A stretch of 33,311 nucleotides of DNA. Origin: Acidobacteriota bacterium. Its GTDB lineage: Bacteria > Acidobacteriota > Terriglobia > Versatilivoradales > Versatilivoraceae. The stretch covers positions 1-33,311 of the forward strand of contig JAPPDF010000069.1 in NCBI GenBank assembly GCA_028875575.1, read 5' to 3'. Shown one piece after another: positions 26,549 through 33,311 of the stretch. The notes under the pieces are model-generated. The model saw only the letters and a list, made by a program, of their open reading frames with translations. It had not been told where the DNA came from and did no database searches. Positions within the stretch are counted from its first letter, which is position 1, and each line of letters starts with the position of its first letter. A program made the position numbers and the translations under genes.

Positions 26549-27529
26549 TCAAGCCTCGAGGTCGGAAAGGTCCAGTCGGTCTTCCCGGTGCAGGCGCCTG
26601 AAGATCTCCACAGTCTGCTCAATGCCCTGCTTCAGCGGGGTGGCCGGCACCTGACCCAGTTCCCGCTTCAAACCCTGTTGGCTGAAGTTGCTGGCGATGG
26701 CCAGGGGATTCGCCTTGCACCGGATCGTTCCCCGGGCACTCGGGACCACCTCTTCGATGGCCTGGATGACCTCTTCCACCGTGATCAGGTCTCCACGAAT
26801 GTTGTAGGCTCGCGCCCCGGTCTTGGGGCTTTCGGCACACTCGATGAAGATCTTGGCCACGTCATCCACCAGCAACATCGATACCGGACCGCCGAATTGA
26901 ATCTCGAAGGGCCGTCCCAGGGCCGCAGCCTTCATGGCCGTGGTGGGACCGGAGGTGATCCCGAAATCCCGCCCCGCCCCGTAGACGGCATGGGGACGCA
27001 GACCCACGCTCGAAATACCGTGGTCCAGGAAAAACACGCGGGCGTTGCCTTCGTTGGATTGCTTGAAAACCCCGTAATGGGTCCGAGGAATCAACTGGAC
27101 ACCTTCACCCACGGGCCCGTCTCCGTAGTCTTCCTGCGGACCGAAAACGGCGGCGGAGCTGGCATAGGCCAACCCCTGGATCGGCTCAGGCAAAGACCGC
27201 GCGGCCTCGAACACGTTGACGGTACCCACCACGTTCACCAGGGCGCCCAATCTGGGATTGGCCCGGCAGACGGGAACCTGCAGCCCCGCCAGGTGAATGA
27301 CGTGGGTCACGCTGTTCCGCTGCATCTCACCCTGCAGCCGATCGTAATCGGTAATGTCCCCCTGAATGAAATGGATCCCACCCAGTTCCTCCGGGGAAAG
27401 CAGCATGGAGAGCCTCTTGGGTTCCACATCCAGGTCATAGATGAAGACCTCGTTGCCCCGATCGATCAGATTGCGGACGATCCAGGTCCCGATACACCCC
27501 TGAGCACCAGTTAGAAAATATCGTGCCAT
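26549..27529 (-). CDS. NAD-dependent epimerase/dehydratase
   Basis: A 326-residue extended SDR of the UDP-sugar epimerase type. TGAQGCIG (7-14) is the NAD-binding glycine loop. The catalytic set is S124 or S125 in AYASSAAVFG with Y152 and K156 in HYGVFK. GLRPHAVYGAGRDFGITSGP and FGGPVSMLLVDDVAKIFIE match the sugar-binding half of the family. The exact sugar nucleotide or other substrate is not clear. It begins 17 nt after carB with a GAGGAG ribosome binding site formed from the GAATGAN heptad array. It is followed by the Tat-exported glycoside-hydrolase-like gene, so the two may serve carbohydrate use. Confidence 0.9.
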   Translation of the reverse strand: MARYFLTGAQGCIGTWIVRNLIDRGNEVFIYDLDVEPKRLSMLLSPEELGGIHFIQGDITDYDRLQGEMQRNSVTHVIHLAGLQVPVCRANPRLGALVNVVGTVNVFEAARSLPEPIQGLAYASSAAVFGPQEDYGDGPVGEGVQLIPRTHYGVFKQSNEGNARVFFLDHGISSVGLRPHAVYGAGRDFGITSGPTTAMKAAALGRPFEIQFGGPVSMLLVDDVAKIFIECAESPKTGARAYNIRGDLITVEEVIQAIEEVVPSARGTIRCKANPLAIASNFSQQGLKRELGQVPATPLKQGIEQTVEIFRRLHREDRLDLSDLEA

Positions 27530-27533
27530 CCAT

Positions 27534-27559
27534 CACTCCTCATTCCTCATTCATCATTC
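27534..27559 (-). repeat. Heptad array GAATGAN at the carB stop
   Basis: On the minus strand the sequence reads as four consecutive heptads: GAATGAT, GAATGAG, GAATGAG, GAGTGAT. The carB stop TGA lies in the first repeat boundary, and the last units supply the ribosome binding site for the epimerase. The same GAATGAT unit occurs at the ruvX stop (7921-7937). Confidence 0.75.
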
Positions 27560-30500
27560 CCATGATAGTCCTGCAAGGCACGGACGTCCCGCCGATTCTG
27601 CTGCAGTGCGCTGATGCCGCTGGCCACTGCCGCACCCCCCGAGAGCGTGGTGATGCAGGGCACGTTGTGCTGAACGGCAGCGCGCCTGATGGCGCGTTCA
27701 TCGAAGAAGGAGTCCTTGCCCAGCGGCGTGTTGAGGATCAGGTCCACCTGGCCACTTTTGATGAGGTCCACGATGTGGGGCCGCCCTTCGTTGACCTTGT
27801 AGACCGACTCGACGCCGATGCCCTGCCCCGCCAGGGTCTCCCGGGTGCCCCCGGTGGCGATCAAGCGAAATCCGAGATCATGCAGCCGCCGGGCAATCGG
27901 AAGCACGTTGAGCTTGTCCTGATCGTTCACGCTGATGAAGGCGGTGCCGGATCGCGGCAACACCGAGCCGGCGCTGAGCTGGGCCTTGGCGTAGGCTTGC
28001 CCAAAGCTGTCGGAAACGCCCATCACTTCGCCGGTAGACTTCATCTCGGGGCCCAGAATGGTATCAACACCCGGAAATTTCAAGAAGGGGAAAACCGGGG
28101 ACTTGACGAAGAAGTCGTCTACAGGCAGCTCATCTTCCAGACCGAACTCATCCAGCTTGCGACCCGTCATCAGCCGGACCGCCAGCTTGGCCAGAGGAAC
28201 CCCGGTGGCCTTGCTCACGAAGGGCACGGTGCGCGAGGCTCTCGGATTGACTTCCAACACGTAGACCACATCCTCCTTGATGGCGTACTGCACATTCATC
28301 AATCCGACCACTTTCAGCTCCAGGGCCAGGCGCCGGGTGTAGTCGCGCATCGTCTCCAGGTGCTCGGACTTGACCATGTAGGTCGGCAGCACGCAGGAGC
28401 TGTCCCCCGAGTGGATCCCCGCCTCCTCGATATGCTCCATGATGCCCCCGATCACCACCTGTCGTCCGTCGGCCACGGCGTCCACGTCCACCTCGAAGGC
28501 ATCCTCCAGAAACTTGTCAATGAGAATGGGGCGGTCCTGAGAAACGCCCACCGCCTCGCTGATGTATCGCTCCAGGGACTGGTCGTCGTGCACGATCACC
28601 ATGGCGCGCCCCCCGAGGACATAGGAGGGCCGGACCAGGATGGGGTAGCCAATGCGTTCGGCGATGGCGGCGGCCTCCCCGAAAGAGGTGGCCGTGCCGG
28701 AAGGAGGCTGGGGGATTCCCATGCCGGAGAGCAGACGGCCGAATCGTTTGCGGTCTTCCGCCAGGTCGATGGACTCGGGAGAGGTGCCGATGATGGGAAC
28801 GCCGGCACGCTGCAGGGGCAGGGCCAGGGTCAAGGGAGTCTGCCCGCCGAACTGCACGATCACCCCTTCCGGCTGCTCCCGCTCCACCACGTGCATGACG
28901 TCTTCAAAGGTCAGCGGCTCGAAGTAGAGTCGATCGGAAGTGTCGTAGTCGGTGGAGACGGTCTCGGGATTGCAGTTCACCATGATCGTCTCGAAGCCGT
29001 CCTCCTTGAGGGCAAAGGAGGCGTGGCAACAGCAGTAATCGAACTCGATGCCCTGCCCGATCCGATTGGGACCGCTACCCAGGATCACGATCTTTCTTCT
29101 CTCGGAGGGTTCGGCCTCGCACTGCTGCTCGTAGGTGGAATAAAGGTAGGGCGTGAAGGACTCGAACTCGGCCGCGCAGGTGTCGACACGCTTGTAAACC
29201 GGCCGGAGCTCGAGCCTTTGACGCCGTTGGTGAACTTCGGAAGCCGTGGAACCTGTCAGCCAGGCCAGGTACTGGTCTGAGAAGCCCAGCCGCTTGGCCT
29301 GCCGGAGCTGCAGCGGAGGAATGTCCGCCAGCTCGGCTCCCCGCAATCCGGTCGACAGTTGGGACACCTCCCGAACCTGCTGCAGAAACCAGGGATCGAT
29401 ATGGGTGTACTGATAAGCCTCTTTCACCGAGAGGCCTCTCTCGAAGGCGAAACGCAGATAGAGGAGGCGGTCGGGATTGGGAACGATCAGCTTTTCCCGA
29501 ATCTGGTCCGGTTCCAGCTTTTGCGAGCCCACTTTGCGCCCGGTCTCCAGGGAGCGCAAGGCCTTCAGCAGCGATTCCTTGAAGGTTCTGCCGATAGCCA
29601 TCACCTCCCCGACCGACTTCATCTGGGTTCCCAGGAGCGGCTCGGCCTCCGGAAACTTTTCAAAGGCCCACTTGGGGATCTTGGTGACCACATAGTCGAT
29701 GGTGGGCTCAAAGCATGCCGGGGTCTTCAGGGTGATGTCATTGGGAATCTCGTCCAGAGTGAGTCCCACCGCCAGCTTGGCAGCGATCTTGGCGATGGGG
29801 AATCCGGTAGCCTTGGAGGCCAGGGCCGAGCTTCGGGAAACCCGGGGGTTCATTTCAATCACCACCAGGCGGCCATCCAGCGGATTGACGGCGAACTGGA
29901 TGTTGGAGCCTCCGGTCTCCACCCCCACCTTGCGAATGATTCGCATGGCGGCGTTGCGCATGTACTGGTATTCCTTGTCGGTAAGGGTCTGTACCGGAGC
30001 CACGGTGATGGAATCCCCGGTGTGGACCCCCATGGGATCGAAGTTCTCGATGCTGCAGATCACGACCACATTGTCCTTCAGGTCGCGCATGACTTCCAAC
30101 TCGAACTCCTTCCAACCGATGACCGACTCCTCGATCAGAATCTCGTGGGCCGGGCTGAGATCCAGGCCCCTCTTGGCCAGTTGTTCGAACTCCTCGGCGT
30201 TATAGGCGATGCCGCCCCCCGTCCCCCCCAGGGTGAAGGAGGGCCGGATAATGGCCGGGTACCCCACCTCCTTGACAATCTGCCGGGCCTCCTTGAAGTC
30301 GTAGGCCACTCCGCTTCGCGGCGTCTCCAGGCCTATCTCCCTCATGGCTTCCTTAAAGAGCAGCCGATCTTCCCCCACCCTGATCGACTTGATCTGAGCT
30401 CCGATCAGCTCGACTCCCTGCCTGTCCAGAACCCCTTTCTCCGACAACGCCACCGACAGGTTGAGCGCCGTCTGCCCGCCCACGGTGGGCAGCAGGGCGT

Positions 30501-30750
30501 CGGGCCGCTCCTCCAGGATGATGGCTTCCAGGAATTCCGGTGTCAGGGGCTCGATATAGGTCCGGTCCGCCAACTCGGGGTCGGTCATGATGGTGGCAGG
30601 ATTGGAATTTACCAGGACCACCTGGTAACCCTCGGCCCTGAGGACCTTGCAGGCCTGGGTCCCGGAATAGTCGAACTCGCAGGCCTGTCCAATCACGATC
30701 GGTCCCGAGCCGATGACCAGAATTTTCTTGATGTCCGATCTCTTGGGCAT
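27547..30750 (-). CDS. carB: Carbamoyl phosphate synthase large subunit
   Basis: The large subunit makes carbamoyl phosphate from bicarbonate, ammonia delivered from CarA, and two ATP, for pyrimidine and arginine synthesis. The 1067-residue length is close to the E. coli protein (1073). Two homologous ATP-grasp halves are visible. The first has [20 protein letters not shown] and [12 protein letters not shown]. The second starts near 550 with [20 protein letters not shown] and [13 protein letters not shown]. The C-terminal allosteric MGS-like domain ends with [11 protein letters not shown] and [20 protein letters not shown]. The ATG directly follows the carA stop (TGAATG), so translation is coupled. 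The stop lies inside a GAATGAN heptad array. Confidence 0.97.
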   Translation of the reverse strand: MPKRSDIKKILVIGSGPIVIGQACEFDYSGTQACKVLRAEGYQVVLVNSNPATIMTDPELADRTYIEPLTPEFLEAIILEERPDALLPTVGGQTALNLSVALSEKGVLDRQGVELIGAQIKSIRVGEDRLLFKEAMREIGLETPRSGVAYDFKEARQIVKEVGYPAIIRPSFTLGGTGGGIAYNAEEFEQLAKRGLDLSPAHEILIEESVIGWKEFELEVMRDLKDNVVVICSIENFDPMGVHTGDSITVAPVQTLTDKEYQYMRNAAMRIIRKVGVETGGSNIQFAVNPLDGRLVVIEMNPRVSRSSALASKATGFPIAKIAAKLAVGLTLDEIPNDITLKTPACFEPTIDYVVTKIPKWAFEKFPEAEPLLGTQMKSVGEVMAIGRTFKESLLKALRSLETGRKVGSQKLEPDQIREKLIVPNPDRLLYLRFAFERGLSVKEAYQYTHIDPWFLQQVREVSQLSTGLRGAELADIPPLQLRQAKRLGFSDQYLAWLTGSTASEVHQRRQRLELRPVYKRVDTCAAEFESFTPYLYSTYEQQCEAEPSERRKIVILGSGPNRIGQGIEFDYCCCHASFALKEDGFETIMVNCNPETVSTDYDTSDRLYFEPLTFEDVMHVVEREQPEGVIVQFGGQTPLTLALPLQRAGVPIIGTSPESIDLAEDRKRFGRLLSGMGIPQPPSGTATSFGEAAAIAERIGYPILVRPSYVLGGRAMVIVHDDQSLERYISEAVGVSQDRPILIDKFLEDAFEVDVDAVADGRQVVIGGIMEHIEEAGIHSGDSSCVLPTYMVKSEHLETMRDYTRRLALELKVVGLMNVQYAIKEDVVYVLEVNPRASRTVPFVSKATGVPLAKLAVRLMTGRKLDEFGLEDELPVDDFFVKSPVFPFLKFPGVDTILGPEMKSTGEVMGVSDSFGQAYAKAQLSAGSVLPRSGTAFISVNDQDKLNVLPIARRLHDLGFRLIATGGTRETLAGQGIGVESVYKVNEGRPHIVDLIKSGQVDLILNTPLGKDSFFDERAIRRAAVQHNVPCITTLSGGAAVASGISALQQNRRDVRALQDYHGNDE

Positions 30751-31920
30751 TCAGTCTCGCCAGGCGAAGGAAGTCCCGTTCTCCCGCCGGTGCTGACGGA
30801 TCACCCGCTTGAACTCTTCGAACAGGTAGCGGGAATCGTGCGGGCCCGGGGAGGACTCCGGGTGGTACTGGACGCAGAACAGCGGTTGGCTCCGGTGACG
30901 GAATCCCTCCAGGGTTTGATCGTTGAGATTGACGTGGGTCACTTCGATGGATTCAGGCAGGGAGGAAATATCCACGGCAAATCCGTGGTTCTGAGCGGTG
31001 ATCTCGACCTGCCCCGTCTGCATGCGCATCACGGGGTGATTGCCGCCGTGGTGGCCGAATCTCAGCTTGTAGGTGTTGCCGCCCACGGCCAGACCCAGGA
31101 TCTGATGGCCCAGGCAGATCCCCAGGATCGGCTTCTTTCCGATCAGCTCCCGAGCTGTCCTTATCGCATAGGCGACCGGCTCCGGATCTCCCGGGCCGTT
31201 GGAAAGGAAAACGCCGTCGGGGTTCATTGCCAGGATTTGGGCCGAGCTGGTCCTGGCCGGAACCACCGTCACTTCGAACCCGCTGTCCACCATCAGCCGC
31301 AGGATATTACGCTTGATACCGAAGTCCAGGGCCACCACCCGCAGCGGCGGCTCCGCCGCATCCGCATTGGAAGCATTTGGGGAGGACTCCGCGGCAAAGA
31401 TGTCCACCGACGGCTCCTCCCAGCGGTAGGCGTTGCGGCAACTGACCCGGCTTGCCAAGTCCCGCCCCACCATCTCCGGCGTCTGACGCACCTTGTCAAC
31501 CAGAAGCTTCCGATCCACCTCCCCGCTGGCGATGGCGGCGCGCATGGCGCCCTGTTGCCGGATATGGCGCACCAGGGCCCGGGTGTCGATCTCGGCGATG
31601 GCCACGATGCCGTGCTTCTCCAGATAGTCCGGCAGGGTCTCGTCCAGGCGCCAGTGGTCGCCGCTGTCGGTGGCTTCCCGCACCACCAGCCCTTCGGCAA
31701 AGGGTCGGCGGGACTCCTCATCCTCCGAGTTGACCCCGTAATTTCCGATCAGGGGATAGGTCAGCACCACGATCTGACCGGCATAGGAGGGGTCGGTGAG
31801 AATTTCCTGATAGCCGGTCAGGGAGGTATTGAAAACAACTTCGCCGAATGTCTCGCCCCTGGCGCCGATGGACTTTCCTTCGAAAATCAAGCCGTCTTCC
31901 AGGGCGAGCACTGCTTCCAT
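30751..31920 (-). CDS. carA: Carbamoyl phosphate synthase small subunit
   Basis: The glutaminase subunit that feeds ammonia to CarB. The 389-residue protein has the N-terminal CarA domain (ALEDGLIFEGKSIGARG, NTSLTGYQEILTDPSYAGQI) and a class I glutamine amidotransferase domain with the triad C269 in ILGICLGHQ, H353 and E355 in QYHPE. SNGPGDPEPV is also typical. The ATG at 31920 is chosen because MEAVLALEDG is the family start and AGGGA lies 7 nt upstream; an in-frame start at 31953 is less likely. It abuts carB with no gap. A linker at about 175-192 is Asn/Ala-rich. Confidence 0.97.
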   Translation of the reverse strand: MEAVLALEDGLIFEGKSIGARGETFGEVVFNTSLTGYQEILTDPSYAGQIVVLTYPLIGNYGVNSEDEESRRPFAEGLVVREATDSGDHWRLDETLPDYLEKHGIVAIAEIDTRALVRHIRQQGAMRAAIASGEVDRKLLVDKVRQTPEMVGRDLASRVSCRNAYRWEEPSVDIFAAESSPNASNADAAEPPLRVVALDFGIKRNILRLMVDSGFEVTVVPARTSSAQILAMNPDGVFLSNGPGDPEPVAYAIRTARELIGKKPILGICLGHQILGLAVGGNTYKLRFGHHGGNHPVMRMQTGQVEITAQNHGFAVDISSLPESIEVTHVNLNDQTLEGFRHRSQPLFCVQYHPESSPGPHDSRYLFEEFKRVIRQHRRENGTSFAWRD

Positions 31921-31988
31921 GGATGGTCCCTTTCCGCAGCAGGAGTCGGACACGGATTCATCAGTCCGCGTCCCATTCGACGGGGCGG

Positions 31989-32021
31989 CTGATACAGGGT
32001 GAGACCGGAGTGCTTCAAAAC
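31989..32021 (+). repeat. 33-bp imperfect direct repeat, copy 1
   Basis: Matches 32196-32228 at 24 of 33 positions without gaps. Both copies read as related peptides in the plus direction: LIQGETGVLQN here and LIEGETRVFQT in the other. Five of nine differences are at third codon positions, hinting that both derive from a coding sequence. This copy ends one base before the heptad element begins. Confidence 0.6.
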
Positions 32022-32022
32022 G

Positions 32023-32163
32023 AGTGATTAGTGGTCAGTGGTCAGTGGTCAGTCTTGGAAGCAAGCATCTTGTTCACTGGCGGCACTCTTTGAACAACTG
32101 CGCCGAGACCGACACGATGCTTTAGGTTTCGATCAAATAACTATCCACTAGCCACTCTTCACT
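32023..32163. repeat. Inverted phased-heptad repeat element (AGTGNNN type)
   Basis: The left arm (32023-32054) is AGTGATT then AGTGGTC three times. The right arm (32141-32163), on the other strand, reads AGTGAAG, AGTGGCT, AGTGGAT, AG. Over 23 aligned positions, 17 match, and all six mismatches fall in the last two bases of the heptads, so the core AGTGR is what is kept. The interior of about 86 nt contains a possible four-helix-bundle gene end. Like the cassette at 12523, the reading frame stops inside an arm. Confidence 0.75.
32042..32139 (-). pseudogene. Possible four-helix-bundle (23S rRNA IVP-like) protein remnant
   Basis: A short minus-strand frame ends VNKMLASKTDH and stops within the left repeat arm. 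A neighbouring frame just upstream reads QLFKECRQ, so a one-base shift would give LFKECRQ followed by VNKMLASKT. This resembles the C-terminal helix of four-helix-bundle proteins (PF05635), which often end in a KML-x-x-LI-x-x-L type helix. The rest of the gene is missing. The resemblance is short and could be chance. Confidence 0.35.
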
Positions 32164-32195
32164 TGGCCGCGCCGCCGTCCCAAGCAGCAAGCCGA

Positions 32196-32228
32196 CTGAT
32201 AGAGGGCGAAACACGAGTGTTCCAAACA
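32196..32228 (+). repeat. 33-bp imperfect direct repeat, copy 2
   Basis: This is the partner of 31989-32021. The plus-strand frame continues past the repeat as TSPTLLGVACLY, whereas copy 1 stops at the heptad element. Copy 2 therefore looks like the fuller version and copy 1 like one interrupted by the element. Confidence 0.6.
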
Positions 32229-32257
32229 AGCCCGACCCTGCTCGGGGTCGCGTGTTT
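32209..32257. repeat. Two-part hairpin upstream of the glycosyltransferase promoter
   Basis: CGACCC (32233-32238) pairs with GGGTCG (32245-32250). Directly beyond, AAACACG (32209-32215) pairs with CGTGTTT (32251-32257), with a bulge on the left side. It could act on either divergent transcript. The evidence is only the pairing. Confidence 0.45.
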
Positions 32258-32288
32258 ATACCACATTTCAGGGCCGGCCGGGATTGCG

Positions 32289-32294
32289 TATAAT
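32289..32294 (+). promoter_or_regulatory. Probable -10 box for the plus-strand glycosyltransferase
   Basis: A perfect TATAAT lies 32 nt before the ATG at 32327. At 17-nt spacing the -35 position reads TTTCAG, a weak match, so promoter strength or sigma type is unclear. Confidence 0.4.
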
Positions 32295-32326
32295 GCGATC
32301 CTCCAAGGGCCGTCAGAGCCGCTGTC

Positions 32327-33028
32327 ATGACAACGCCTCCAGCCTCCGTCATCATTCCCGTCTACAACGAGGAACCGGGGATCGCCCGAGTCATTGCCGA
32401 CATTCCCCGAGACCTGGTTTCCGAAATCATCGTAGTCGACAACGGGAGCACCGATCGGACCGCCATGAAGGCGCGGGAGGCCGGCGCCCGGGTCGTTTTC
32501 CAATCCGACCGCGGCTACGGCGCCGCCTGTCTGGCCGGGATTGCCGCCCTGCCCCCGGCTACCGAGGTGGTTCTCTTTCTGGACGGCGATTACAGCGACG
32601 ACCCCGCCCAGGCCAGCGATCTGCTCCGCGTCCTGGAGGAACAACAGGCGGACCTGGTGCTGGGCTCCCGGACCCGGGGATGCCCGCAACCGGGTTCCCT
32701 GACCCCGCAGCAGCGGTTCGGCAACTGGTTGTCGACCACTATTATTCGACTGATTTACGGCCACGCCTATACCGACCTGGGGCCTTTTCGAGCTATTCGG
32801 CGGGAAGCGCTGTCCAGGCTCGACATGCAGGATCGAACCTACGGCTGGACGGTGGAAATGCAGGTCAAAGCCCTGCAGCAGGAGCTCAAGGTAGTGGAAA
32901 TTCCCGTCAGCTATCGGCCGCGCCTGGGCCGCTCCAAGGTTTCGGGGACGCTCTCGGGAACGGTCAAGGCGGGATTCAAGATCCTGTGGACCATCGCCCG
33001 GCTGAGCCTCCGCCACCCCTCCTCCTGA
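32327..33028 (+). CDS. Family 2 glycosyltransferase (polyprenyl-phosphate sugar synthase-like)
   Basis: A 233-residue GT-A glycosyltransferase without membrane helices. VIIPVYNEEPGIARVI and VVDNGSTDRT bind the nucleotide sugar, FLDGDYSDD holds the metal-binding D86 and D88, and YTDLGPFRAIRREAL and RTYGWTVEMQVKA are typical of the DPM/DPG synthase-like branch. It ends in GRSKVSGTLSGTVKAGFKIL, a conserved tail in this branch. It probably transfers a sugar to a polyprenyl phosphate at the cytosolic membrane face. No ribosome binding site is near the ATG. It is transcribed away from carA, and a terminator-like hairpin lies 117-139 nt after its stop. Confidence 0.9.
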   Translation: MTTPPASVIIPVYNEEPGIARVIADIPRDLVSEIIVVDNGSTDRTAMKAREAGARVVFQSDRGYGAACLAGIAALPPATEVVLFLDGDYSDDPAQASDLLRVLEEQQADLVLGSRTRGCPQPGSLTPQQRFGNWLSTTIIRLIYGHAYTDLGPFRAIRREALSRLDMQDRTYGWTVEMQVKALQQELKVVEIPVSYRPRLGRSKVSGTLSGTVKAGFKILWTIARLSLRHPSS

Positions 33029-33103
33029 TGGGGCTAAAACTATCCCTTCGGGCGGATCATGCGAGAGTGAAACAGGAGCCTCTTACGAACCTCGGAGACT
33101 GGG

Positions 33104-33167
33104 CCCCCCTCCGGTTCGACCGCGGGCTGGCGCCCTTGTCTCACCGACTCCCCCTCAAGGGGGGAGT
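33104..33167 (+). repeat. Dispersed 61-64 bp repeat, copy B, with terminator-like hairpin
   Basis: This is the second copy of the repeat at 22627-22687. Its 3' part forms a perfect stem: ACTCCCCC pairs with GGGGGAGT around a short loop (33147-33167). It is followed by GATTCTT, a weak T-rich tail. Its place after the glycosyltransferase stop means the repeat could end that transcript. Confidence 0.75.
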
Positions 33168-33170
33168 GAT

Positions 33171-33280
33171 TCTTAGCCAGCACAAGGCTTCCAGTAGAAC
33201 TCTTGTGCAATCCATTCATGGTTTACACAATAAACCGCATACATGGTTTACACGGCCAGTCTTCTTTATGTGTGGCTAAG
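33171..33280. repeat. Palindrome-rich right edge with CATGGTTTACAC direct repeats
   Basis: CATGGTTTACAC occurs at 33217-33228 and 33242-33253. GGTTTA and TAAACC (33220-33236) form a hairpin over the first copy. GCACAAG (33180-33186) pairs with CTTGTGC (33202-33208). The outer ends share an inverted CTTAGCCA / TGGCTAAG (about 33172 and 33274). This is unusually AT-rich for the window. It may be the control region of a gene beyond the right edge or the end of a mobile element. Confidence 0.5.
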
Positions 33281-33311
33281 CATATCTCCCAGAGGGTGGA
33301 TGGGCAACGAG

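Larger units (their letters stand above)
31921..32326. other. 406-nt divergent gap between carA and glycosyltransferase
   Basis: The gap holds two imperfect copies of a 33-bp direct repeat (31989-32021 and 32196-32228), the AGTG heptad element between them (32023-32163), a hairpin (32209-32257) and a TATAAT box (32289-32294). A possible minus-strand promoter for carA (TTGAAG, 18 nt, TATCAG) falls in the first 33-bp copy, but its -10 is poor. No PyrR or arginine-type control site is recognised. Confidence 0.5.

Noticed and set aside
29359-31992. An 877-codon plus-strand open frame opposite carA and carB
   Set aside because: Antisense to unmistakable carbamoyl phosphate synthase genes; its sequence has no family features.
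31989-32022. carA promoter inside the first 33-bp repeat (TTGAAG, 18 nt, TATCAG)
   Set aside because: The -10 match is poor, and the repeat differences look coding-like, so I did not list it as a promoter.

Overview
This 33.3 kb window is GC-rich bacterial chromosome with about 26 protein genes. All but two lie on the minus strand; the exceptions are the gamma-glutamyltransferase-like gene and the last glycosyltransferase. A Tat-exported lipoprotein-like protein, an MltG lytic transglycosylase, surface-sugar glycosyltransferases and TTG/GTG starts suggest a diderm bacterium. The mix of gene content and intergenic repeat debris (GxxExxY and possible four-helix-bundle gene remnants, short phased repeats) is the kind seen in environmental Acidobacteriota, Verrucomicrobiota or Planctomycetota. 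Acidobacteriota is my guess, at low confidence. No rRNA, tRNA, CRISPR array, integrase or intact insertion sequence was found.

Layout, left to right (minus-strand operons read right to left). (1) 106-2328: bioD, nfo (endonuclease IV) and a histidine phosphatase, overlapped by 4-8 nt. (2) 2587-8354: ruvX, mltG, a double-domain M16 peptidase and bioF, one tight operon with a TATAAT box before ruvX. (3) 8421-12401: a surface-glycan block of two SAM methyltransferases, a family-4 glycosyltransferase and a family-2 membrane glycosyltransferase. (4) 12864-17295: the conserved dnaX-ybaB-recR unit followed by a pteridine-reductase-like SDR and a DUF3108 protein. (5) 17917-22042: a group II PLP decarboxylase, a ribose-type ABC permease, its substrate-binding protein and a small membrane protein, with no ATPase gene. 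(6) 22839-24464: a gamma-glutamyltransferase-family gene on the plus strand. (7) 24459-31920: carA, carB, an NAD-dependent epimerase and a Tat-exported glycoside-hydrolase-like protein. (8) 32327-33028: a plus-strand family-2 glycosyltransferase divergent from carA.

The most unusual signal is in the gaps. Three intergenic regions (2382-2536, 12523-12756, 32023-32163) share one architecture. Each has two inverted arms built of short tandem units with a fixed core and a few free bases (period 10, 9 or 7) around a degraded interior. In the second, the interior is an internally deleted GxxExxY gene whose stop codon lies inside the repeat arm. In the third, a possible four-helix-bundle protein remnant also ends inside an arm. 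A related heptad array sits at the stop codons of ruvX and carB. Together these look like one class of small gene-carrying cassette in different stages of decay. Other structured DNA includes a 61-64 bp repeat present twice (22627 and 33104) with a terminator-like hairpin, a 14-bp perfect inverted repeat between two glycosyltransferase genes, and a 33-bp imperfect direct repeat flanking the third cassette.
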